Assembly: GCA_963971405.1 (NCBI GenBank)
Contig: OZ020487.1
Location: 48,953,039-49,017,038 of the forward strand
Source: Psococerastis gibbosa
Lineage: Eukaryota > Arthropoda > Insecta > Psocodea > Psocidae
DNA length: 64,000 nucleotides
Reading direction: 5' to 3'
In this document: positions 27,701 through 39,700 of the stretch, piece by piece
Numbering within the stretch: the first letter of the stretch is position 1
Layout: every line of letters begins with the position of its first letter
Notes under the pieces: generated by a model
What the model was told of the DNA's origin: nothing
The model's input: the letters and a program-made list of their open reading frames with translations, nothing else
Databases searched by the model: none
Position numbers and translations under genes: made by a program

Positions 27701-30700
27701 TACGTATTTGGTGGTTTTTGTTTGTAGGTCTTCCAATGGGAACTCTCGGCAGCAGCCCTCGCCAGCTGTAACCCCAGTCGATGAGTCCCCCACTGCCCCT
27801 GAAGGCCACGCGGAGCCCAGTCCGTCCCACAGGAGCGACAGGTACGTACCTACCGATATATTGACATGACATGTTTGTTTCGTAAAACAAGGGTACGGTA
27901 ATACAGTACATGCCTTCCTATTGATCTATTGGCATAGATACCATCGTAAAGTACCTGCAGTCCAGGGTAGTGACATCAAATTATAGTAGGATGAAACCCA
28001 TTGTAAATGGAAGATAATATGATAAAAATAGAATATAAAATAAATTACGGGTGATCTGAATTCGGGAAGTACGTGGGGGTGAGTTTTTAGGGGGGAAATA
28101 TCGGTAATTTCCGGTAAAACTATACAAGTTCTATAGAAAAACGTTAAATCATTATCATACTAATTATCGTCCATATCCAATGAGTTTCATTCCACTATAA
28201 TTTCATGTCGTTTGAAAAATTATCTACCTTGGACTACTAGTAGGCCTACATAACTTTTTTAAACAGTCGACACCATGGATATTACCAGCGTTGAGTTGCG
28301 ATCCAGGCCTTATCCTATAAATGGGCAGACAGTGGACATGAAAAAATACCTTGTACGAAATTCATATGGCATTTGGGAAAATAACATCAAGTAAATAAAA
28401 TAGCCCAGGGTAGATAATCTTTTTTAAGACATTCAATTATAGTAAAATTAGTTGGAAAAGATTAATATTTTAATTAAAAAAAATTATAGTGTATTTAAAA
28501 CAAAAAATGGGAAGTTTTCCCCAATTTTCATGTAAATTTTTTATTTATTGTGAAAGTTAAAAATAAAAAACCAAAACCCTGGTTTTTGGCATTTTTCTCA
28601 TAAAATTTGAGGTTATGTGAAAAAAGTGTAATTACTAAAGTTGTTCATCTTCGTATTACCTACCTTTTTGCTATTTGACGTTTTTCCATAGGACTTGTAG
28701 TTTTGTCGGAAGTGACGATTTACCGTATTTCACAATTAAAAACCGCCCCTACCTACCCCCCGAACTCAGATTGCCCGTAATTTATTTTTCCTATAATGTC
28801 TGTCATATTATCTTCCATTTCCAATGGGTTTCATTCTACTATAATTTAATGTTTTTTTTCACCATTTTTCACTGGGCTAAAAAGCAGGGAGCTTTTATTG
28901 AAGCATCTGAAAATGGTGCGATGTTTATATGCTGTGAAAAGGACATAACTTTCAGTACTGACTTTTTTAAGGTTATCAAAACTTTGGCCGAACGAAAGGC
29001 AATGAAAATACGTTTGTGTTAATCCTGATCTATGTATATTTGAGTTCTATTTCTTAGGATTGGTGTTTCCCTAAGTTAATTAAAGTGGGTCCCTACACCT
29101 TGAGAGTTTACATAGTTTGGTCGTATTTCTTACAATTTTCTTTTGCAACGTTTGAATGGGGTAGGGGGCGCTGGAAGAGGAGGGTTCCGCTCCGATCGCA
29201 TGGTGTGTGGAGACTTGAACAAGTGCAAACATGCTACCACCGTGCCACAGAAGCCGAGAATAGTTCCCTGGAACTTCTATATGTTTTCTAGGGTTAAATC
29301 GTAAACTCAATAAAGCATCTTTAACATACAAAATACTTCTTACCCCTCGTATGTCTGCATGATCCTGGAGTCGGGACCCAGGCCACAATTTTGCCCAAAG
29401 GTCCCCCAGTCGTACTAGTCGAGTTCTATTGTTCTTGCGAATCTCGTTATGGCAGCAGGTTGACAACCGTCATTAGCAAGAGATGCTCTAGCACAAGAAA
29501 CAAGAAAAGAATGCACCTACATGGTCAATTCTGGGGCTCCAGATCACATGGCACCCAGTGAGATTGTGCCATCCACTTCTGGCCTCTATTGCACAATATT
29601 GGTACAGATTGTCCATTGGCACACCAATGTCTGATGTCTGAAGTTCCAGTGACCAGTGAGCAGGGAAATCCCCCCGCCACACGCGCTTTCTATCCAATTC
29701 CAGCAGACTCTTAGCCCTTTTGGTGTCTGGATGTTGAATGAGGTGCTTCGTATGAATGCAGTTTCCTCCAACCATTGAGGATGAAATTTCCTCTGAAATG
29801 AGCACTCGAGTAGTTGCCCAGTAAATTGGGTGTATAGGTTCTGGTCCAACGGGTTGGGTGTAGCTCCGATCCTAGACGAGCCAGTTCGTCGGTTTGCTCA
29901 TTTCCACTATGACCATAAACTCAAATTAAATCGACAGTCATTGGTGGCGGCTGCAAAATCATTCTTGAGTGACCCATCAGTATAAAACACAGGATTGTCC
30001 TCTTCATTACTGAAGGGGACCTTATCATCCCAGTCGTAACGTTAGGGGAAAACTATATACAGCTAGTGAACGTCCCACAACAGCTTTTTTGGCAGATGTA
30101 GAAGGCCTATCTCAATTTAAATTATACCCAATTCTTTGTCTATTCTTCCTCTTTCAGGCCATGCTATATTTATTGTGATAGGGCAAAGGGTTCGACTTTG
30201 GGGGGAGGAAACGTGAGGAGGTGCGCGAAAATAGGCCTTTTTCAGCCGCGTTTTTGCAGGTGTTAATATCAATTTGAAAACTTCAAACTACTTTAGTTAT
30301 TTTCCACCTTCCTTATTCTTTCTAGACTTGTATTCAGTTTTACTATACGTCTCTTTGTTCAGGCTCAGGTGAGTTGGTAAGCCATCACTGTTTCGCCGGA
30401 AAATAGGTTCAAAGGGTACTTTCAAATTTACATGCATAGAGTAAAAACATTCCACAGCCTGCAATTTTCAACCGAAATTAATTATTAATGTCTCATTAGA
30501 AGCAGTATGAATTAAGGTTTCAAACGAGTATAAATACATATTTTCAAAATCACCCCTTCACCCCTGAAACACGAGTGGAACACAAAATTTGGCTTTAGGG
30601 GGGTCAGGTTTTCAACAAAGATCGGCCTCTTTCGGCCGCGTTATTATTATCAATTTGAAAAATTCAAACTACTAAACTTAACTACTTAAAACAATTATTT

Positions 30701-33700
30701 GTTTTACATTGTGAGACTAATGTGTGTATTTAGCGGTTTGGTAATATTGAAAAATACTACATTTCCAAAAAATAATATATATTGAAAAAAACCAAGTGGG
30801 TACTTAGGGATCGTAGATTGAATGAGAAATAAGTCAGAAATTAATGTTAATATTTATTAAATTCTATATAAATCAAATTATTTTCTAGTATACAGGCGCG
30901 GATCTAGAATGAGACCAAGGGGGGGGCCTAAGATTAAATTTCTGTTTTTTTTTTTTGAATAGGGCTGAAATATTGGGATTTTACGCATTTTCAGAGCAAT
31001 AAGGGTTCTAATAGTATATTATAGGTAATTAATACATACAATCGAGCACAAGGGGGGCCCGGGGGTCTTATCAAGGGGCAAGCGACCCCACGCATTTATT
31101 AAAATTAAATAACGACTACAATGTATATGAATTAAAAAGAAATCGTTGGAGCCGTTTTTGAGAAAAAAAATTTTTAGACTTTTTTTGGAGGTTTTTGAAA
31201 TGAAAACCCCCCCAAATTGAGTTAGCCCAAAATATAAGAACCGGTCCGAGTTTACTTGAACATGCTTTCCAATTTATCAAAATTATAGTAGATAGAGAAA
31301 ATGAGAATTTCATGGTAAATAATTTGCTATGGTTAAATTTCCGATACCTCGGGGGGGGGGGGGGGGGGCGGAGGGGGTTGCCACCTGACGTCACTGGAGG
31401 TGAGGTAAATTCTTGATAGGTCAGACCAATACATTACCACACAGCAATAATGGCAGGGCACGCAATGCATTTTTTCATCATCATTTTTTTAAAAAACATT
31501 TTTTTGCACAAAACCAAATAGTTGTTTTGGAAAGCAACCTTTCCGGTTTCGTTACTCAATTTAACACCTTAAACATGCCTGAAGGTAGAAATCATCGATT
31601 GAAAGGTTTCACAGAAAAATTATTTTTTAGTCATTTTTCATCAAAATTCAGTTATTTTATTTTTTTCCCCAGAAGCAAACTAACAAGCGACCCCACGCAT
31701 TTTGTCAACATCAAAGAACTTATATAATACACTAGAAGAACCATTGGTGCTAGTGTCGCATGATCATTTGACTTCCGCCATTTTTGGGCTCACAGCAGGG
31801 GGTATTCTGTATTTATTTAAAAACTAAGAAAATGCCTTTTTGTTGCCCTGTTATTATTGCCTGTAATTTAATTTTGCATTTGCTACATTTGAAATTTCAT
31901 AGGGTACAGTACAGTTGCTGTTTAGGATGATTGAACTTATTTGATGCTATTGTTTATTTATTTTTAATCCACATAATTTTCATCTATTATGGGAAAGCAT
32001 ATTATTTTATCATAATAGTGAAGTTAGACAGCCTAAATATTTGACAAAGACACATTTTTTTTTTAGTTTTAAAAATCTTGGGTTAGGTACCACAAGATAA
32101 CTAGGCCTATTGAGTTTCATTTGGCGCGAAAATGTGAGGCCAATAAAATATGGCGGATCTTCTATTGGACCCCTGCTTCCGCAAGCAAATCATATGGAGG
32201 TGTAGGGGCTCGGTCAACATTAATAACGACTACAATGTATGTGAATTGAAAAGAAATCGTTTCAGAGAAATAATTTTGTTAGACGTTTTTTTGTAGTTTT
32301 TTGAGAATAAAACCCTCCCAAATTGAGTTAGCCCAAAATAAAAAAAAGTCCTAAGGTATGATTTTGGTGACCCTACATGCCGATTTTCATTAATGTCGAT
32401 TGAGTAGTTTCCCCGGAAATCCATGAACAGAACATACAGACAGACTGACATTTCGTAAAAACCACTTTTTTGGGTTCCTCAAAACGTGTAAATCCGTTGA
32501 AATCTCGGAATCGAAAATTTGGACCATCACAAAGCTTTCCTTATACTACGTATAAATTGGAAAGCAATAATGAACAAAATAAAATAGGAAAGTATGTTAA
32601 ATACGTATAGCTGACAACTGCAGAAACGGTAACGATATGGGTCGGCAAGCATGAGATATCAAGCAGTATATAAAGGTTAGCGTGACTGCAGTTCGCACCC
32701 GTATTAGGCAGAGCCCCCCCCCCCCTGCTTTTTAAAGGCAAGACCTTTACATTGTCCCCAACCATCATATTATATAAAAAGCTTGCCAAAAAGGCTCCGT
32801 GAGCTTCCACTGGTGTAGTAATGTTTGATATTATCACAGCTGTGCATTGTGCTAAGTGGAGCCTGGTCTGAACAACGATTTCCGAGCTGTATTGTACCCG
32901 CTAGTTTTAGGCTTATAATATTGTGGGTGTTGATAACATAAAATGTGTGTCTTTATGGCACCAAATTAACTTATTTTGCCAGTAACCCCATTCAAAAATC
33001 GTCCACTAGACAAGCGAGTTCCCATTAACGGTACAAAAAAACTATCCCCTTTCCCAAAAATATCATTTTCTCCGTGGTTTAAAGGTTACCAGTCACCACT
33101 CACTAAAAAATTTTATACGACCATTACAAGACTGAGAAGTGGCCACGGGGTCACGAAGAGGTACTTGTGGAAGATAGGTAGGGACCCCAGTGGCATGTGC
33201 GACACTTGTCCGGGGTCAACTGAAACCCTACAGCATATTATATTAGAATGCCGATCATACTCAGCGCAACGAACAGTCCTCCTTAATTGCCTCCCAAATT
33301 CCATAGTCAGACCTTTCAGTCTACTTTCAATTTTAGAAACATCCAGCCCAGCAATATATTTTGCTCTTCATACTTTTTTAAAAAACAGTAAAAAAACTAT
33401 TTAAGAATGCCGCACATTAGTGGCTGAATGGCTCCCCATCGCCGACGCAAAATAAAAAAAAATACATATATATATATATAAAACCAATAGACTGCAATAC
33501 ATGCGGTACTTAGGTGAGCGCATTATCACTCGTGTCACAACACTGAAATATTGAACCGATAACAGGGCGCCTATTTATTTTTTCTTATCACATTTTTTAC
33601 TAACTTCTGCCATGTTTGTTTACGTTTCATGCACCAGACGATGGGATTTTTTGTGTGACCTAGCTGTTGTGTATTAAAGAAGATGGATGTTTTACAGAGT

Positions 33701-36700
33701 TGTTTGCTTCAAAATGAATTTTATATTATAAGGTAGGAAAGTTAAACATCCCAGATATCGAGTAGCTTGCATTAAACCTGTGTGTCAAACTTGGCATATT
33801 GTTCTGCCTAATCTTGAAACTATGGACTCGTCCCATCGATTCTGTGCTTTGGAGTAGGGATACTCGAAATTTACACCTAAACCAAAAGTTAACATGGGGC
33901 TATTATTGACCAAGGAACTACAGGGTGCATAATGAAAGTAATGCGCATTTTCTGGGGAAACATAGATTTATTGATCAGATTGGTACACATGGTTGAAATC
34001 TGGAAATCCTCGACTGGTCACTGGAGTGCCCTTCAGGAACCTTGTTACGTGAGCTTGGATATTCTCCGCCGACTTGCAGTGTTTTTCCTTCAGCTCTCTT
34101 TTCAGTCTGGGGAACAAAGAAGTCATACTAAGCCAAGTCAGGGCTATGAGGAGGCTGGGGCACCATATTCCGGGTCATGTAGTTGGTGACGACGAAGGCC
34201 GTGTGGCTGGGTTTCTGCTCCTCCGTCAACACAAAGCTTCACACAGACCTTCACCGCCACTATTCCATGTACCGCAAATGTTGACAAGTTCAGGGTGTCA
34301 GCAATTTCCTGGATGCTTCTGAATTCAAAAACTCACACGCTGGACGTTTTCATCAGTCAGAGCTGTTGTTGGACGTCCCGAACGGCCTTCTTTGAAGGTC
34401 TTTTACCACCTTCCGCATTGAGATCTCGAAATGTATTCCCCTTGAAAGGCCTCTTGAAGAATTTAGATAAGTTTCTGTTGCATTTTTTCAAAGTTGCACA
34501 CTAAACTTGATTGTGTTACAGCGAAAAAAACAGAAATCATGCGAATGCACATCCAACAGCTCCGCAGCAAAGTGCGAACTGAGATCGAGATCGGGCACAC
34601 CCCCACACCACATTATCCGACTGAGATGGATGGTCGCGCCACAATAAAATTATTTACATTACTTTCATAATTCAACCTGTATTACAGCTCCTATCCTAAT
34701 TGATAGTTAATAGGAAAGCATGTACGGGTACCGGTTCTTATAATAATAATAACCTACAGTAGGTAATGTAACTACTGAGTTGACAAATGCAAAGGAATGC
34801 AGTGTTTTGACGAGAGTTTTGTAGGACGTTGCCAATAACTGGCACACCACCAAATCTCCACATTATGTGTCTGCCAAAACACCAAAACTCTTTCCTGTCT
34901 CTAATTTAATAACGCAATACGTTAATGCATTTAAGATATATGTTCTAGTATCTATAATATATATATATATATAATAATAATAATATGATAACGGAAGCTC
35001 ACAATTATTTTCAGAGACGTGGCTTATGCGTGGGATAATTGCGAATTTATGAATGAATGAATGAATGTATTAAATATAGAACAATTTAAATACAATAATT
35101 GTAAAGCCCCACATGAAGACCTATAACAATTTACCCTACTCTAAAACTAAAGAAAAAAGAAAAAATTCAATTAGACTTAATCTAACTTATTAAACTACAC
35201 TTACATATTAATAACAGATCTCTCGTAAACACATAACAGTCTAGTCCACTATTTCAAATAAAAATTCCACCTCTTCCCGTCTCATCAGCCATTCCCGGAC
35301 GAATTTGGAAAATTTATTTATTGACAGCGACCCAGGACAAATATTAAGTAAGTTAAATAATTTTGGAGCTAAATATTGGTAGGATTTGGTAAAATTTCCT
35401 ATGTATGCCCTTGGTACTACAAGGTGCTCAATTCTTCTAGTATTTGCTGGTCTGGGTCTCTGTACCATGTCCCCACTGATAGAGTAAAAAATTCGCAATG
35501 TCTTGTATAAGAATAAGTGCCGCAGCGACCGAGAGTCGCAAAGAGAGGGAATGATGGCCGCATGTTCTAGGTTTTTTAACTATTGTTCTAATAAGGTATT
35601 TTTGGGTAACTACAAGTGAATATAAATTTGTAACAAAGGTCCCACCCGACACATGGATACCATGCACTAACCTAGATTCACAAAGTGAGTGGTATAGTTG
35701 GATTAAAAATTTTTGGGGGCAGACTGTGCGGAGGTAAAAAAGTTGTCTTAAAAAATTTCGACACTTTCCGTTTATCGATTTGAAGTGGCTGCTCCATTTC
35801 ATATCACTGTCAAAGTGGACGCCAAGGTATTTTGTCGTTAGTGCTTTAGCGATAGCTGGGCATTGACAATTTGGATTTTGAAAGTCGCAATTATGCGCAT
35901 GGCATCTCACTTCGAGGGGCTCCTCTATACTTCCTGTTCTTAGATTGTATGGCAGGAAACAGGTTTTACTAACATTTATTGTAAGGCCATGGATTTGGAA
36001 CCAAGTGTTAAGATGTTGTAAATCCTCAGTCATAAATTTTTGAATCTCATTCCAGACCCTTGCAGAGTAGCAGAGTGCCGTGTCATCAGTGAAGCTAGTC
36101 AACGTGCCATGTAGCCGCTAGTTGCATACTGTTCGCCCAGAAAAGTTTGCAAATGTCCATGAAAATATCCCTTAATGCTTTACCAAGTCGGGGACAAGCC
36201 CCGCCTCTCCATGTAAATTCCCTATACTGCATTTTCAAATCAGATAGAACTACTTTGCATGTGTTTGTATACACAAAACTTATGGGGGTTCCATGCCAAA
36301 TTCAATGCATTAAGGTCACAAGTGGACATTGTTTATTTTTTTAGCTAAAATTGTCGATCTGTTGCACTTTTAACGAATTCACGACTCCAATGTCAAAATT
36401 AAAATTAAAATTTTCTGAATGTTAGTTAATTGTCTTCATCTACTGTAGCAACGTTATTGGAACGGTTTTAGGATCATCATAGAACAAAATCAAAGCAATA
36501 TTTATTGTTATAAATATTATAAGTTATGCGTTTCTTGAATTTGAGAAATTTATACAATTTTCATGTTACCATACTGTGTTATAAAATGGATCAACTTGAA
36601 TGTAGACAGTTAATATCGAAGTTAAGGGCTGTGATGTGATGAAAGTATGATAAGGAACCCCATAATTATGTATATTCATCCTAGGATCATTGCTGACTGT

Positions 36701-39700
36701 TAAGGTTGGACACCCTGCGACAAGAAATATTAGAGCTTGATGGTCGTTACCAAATGCCCAAGGAGAGCCTCCGCGTATTTATCACTAGGCGTCTTCATTT
36801 CAGGTAAAATAAAAAACACAACCAGTCGGTTGAGGAGACTATTATGCCATGTTGGCGAATGCCAAGTATACCTTCACGAATTGACTTCATCCAATTTAAT
36901 AAATTTTGTTAGAGAACCTAATGACAATATTTCCCTTGAAAATTGATCGATCGCATTCAAATTGAAGAATACCCGCTTTCCATGGCTGCTGTCTGTTTCC
37001 AAATGGAAGTTTAATTAAATCAGGATAATTTTAGCTCATTATGAGACTCTGTCTCTAAATCATAAGGCGGGGATTCCACCGACCGGCTAGGGCTAAATAC
37101 AAAAACGGTGACGTGGTAGCAGACATTCAAGACTTAGGCGGGGTTTCCACCGACCTAGCATTGCAGAATGCAAAACCATTGACGGAAATCAGAATTTTTC
37201 TTTTTATAGAAATCTATATTAAAAAATTAAAATAAAAAACACGACCAGTCGGTTGAGGAGACTATTATAAATACACGCATCAGAAGTGCAGCAGAAACAA
37301 ATAAGTCACAATTTAAATGCTGTGCAAATTTAAGATGTTTGACAAAATACAACGTCTTGGTCGAGTCGCCACGCACGCTTTCTTGGCGTTATAGGTATTT
37401 ACAAGGAATCCGAAACGCCATGTCTGAAGGAAATCGCATTGTATACCTCGACGAGACCCTTATTGGTGTGATACACAGAAACTCTATTCTGTGGCCTGAA
37501 CGCTCTTAAGTTAACTTTCTACTTTCAAGTTGATCCATTTTATAACACAGTATGGTAAGATGAAAATTGTATAAATTTCTCAAATTCAAGAAACGCATCA
37601 CTAATAATATTTATAACAATAAATATTGCTTTGATTTTGTTCTATGATGATCCTAAAACCGTTCCACTAACGTTGCTACAGTAGTTGAAGACAATTAACT
37701 AACATTCAGAAAATTTTAATTTTAATTTTGACATTGGAGTCGTGAATTCGTAAAAAGTGCAACAGATCGACAATTTTAGCTAAAAAAAATAAGCAATGTC
37801 CACTTGTGACCTTAATGCATTGAATTTGGAAGGGAACCCCCATAAGGTTTGTGTATACAAACACATGCAAAGTAGTTCTATCTGATTTAAAAATGCAGCA
37901 TAGGGAATTTACATGGAGAGGCGGGGCTTGTCCCCGACTTGGTAAAGCATTAAGGGATATTTTCATGGACATTTGCAAACTTTTCTGGGCGAACAGTAGT
38001 TGATTAGTGCATAAAATAAATAATAGTGGGCCTAAGATTGAGCCTTGTGGTACAGAACATAGGTGTTCCGAAGCGTCAGCGAAACCAACTGTTCCATTTT
38101 TTTGAATTTGCAAACGTACTCTCTGAGTCCTCCCGATCAGATAGCTCTTGAACCACTCCCACGTTATTCCACTTACCCCTGCATTCAAGTATATTAAGTT
38201 TATTATTTAAGTTTTAAAAAAGAAAACACGCATCATTTTAAAAAGTAAACATTTGAAAACAAAATAGAAAACGTTTGAATTCTAGCGTGACAAGATTCTT
38301 AATTTTCTTAGACTGCGTTGATAACATCATACTCATACAATCTTGTTTGCTCGCGGCTTCCTATAGATTTCAACGAAACTGCTAATACATTCTCAGGCTT
38401 TGTTGAGTGTATTGCGGCATTGCACGCCTCACGTGCACGCTCCACCACACGGTCTTATGTTACTCCCAAATATACTGTAAGAGCCTGATAGTACGAGCAC
38501 TTCGTAGTTTTACATAGAAAGTTTTCCGAAGCTTTGAAAATTATTGAATTTATATATTTTGAGATGCTCTTTCCAAAGTTGTATTAGGCCACTCGCGTCG
38601 CCATTTTGGAAAAAATCTCCCTAATTTTCACTAAAACTGCTAACCTGAAGGAAAGAAGGACCAACACCATTTTTAATGCCATTTTTCCCTAAAATTTGGC
38701 ACAAAGATCAAGCTTCTAGCTTACTTTTCCAGAACGGAAAATTCCATCCATATTATTATTATAAATTTGTAATTTAGGAAATTTTACCCACAGAAAGTCA
38801 AATAAATTCACAGTCCTTCCTCCCTTATCCTTTTCCTTGATCTTGTTGATCCTAACTTATTTTTATGGTATAACTTGCAGAAACTGAATTGAATTTATAA
38901 GGTACAATAGTAAACATATAGTGTACTTTAATGTTTAAGGTTTACAATAATCTCTATATATAAAAATGAATCCCTATTTCCTTTTGTCACGGCATCACGG
39001 GTGAATGGCTGGATCGATTTCAATATTTTTTTTTGTAGTGTTTGTTATTGTTAGGAGAAGGTTCTTATACTTACTTTACTTTAACGGCGGCTTATCCCTC
39101 CCACGGGGTCGGTGGCACGGATCTTAATCTTCCAGGTGTTTCGGTTTTGGGTATCATCCGACGTGAGACCGAGGGTCCTGAGGTTCTCCCTCACTTTCGT
39201 TTCAATGGACATCCTCGGTCGTCCTATAGGCCTTGAGCCCTCCTCTGTGTAGTCCCTCACACGTTGTCGCAGACACAGGTGTCCATCTTCTCTCCTTAGC
39301 GTATGGCCCCACCATGCCAGTCTTCGTTCCCTGACTTTGTCGGTGATCGGTGCTACTTGCATCTCTGCCCGGATGTCCTCGTTTCTCCTCCTGTCTATCA
39401 ATTTGTAACCCAGACAGTACCGCAACATTCGCATCTCAGCCACATGCAGGCAACCCAAAAGTTACTGGAAAGGTGTCATCGACCCCTGCCACACTACGCA
39501 CTCGTGTCGACGCCCCCTCGTACATATTCATTATTAGCCTTATATAGCTTTGCGGAACTCGTCTCTCTTCCAACACATCCCAGATTAAACTTCTCGGGAT
39601 TCTATCATAGGCTTTTTCTAGGTCTACAAACACAAAATGAACAGGTTTTTTCTTTTCTCGATGTTTTTCTAGCAGAGTCCTTGCAATGTATATTCCATCT

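Noticed and set aside
27327-27727. Plus frames just before exon 2 (for example [20 protein letters not shown])
   Set aside because: The consensus acceptor at 27727 places this in the intron; frames are overlapping and unlike known proteins.
28675-29022. 115-codon plus frame
   Set aside because: It lies mostly over the 475-bp MITE; chance frame.
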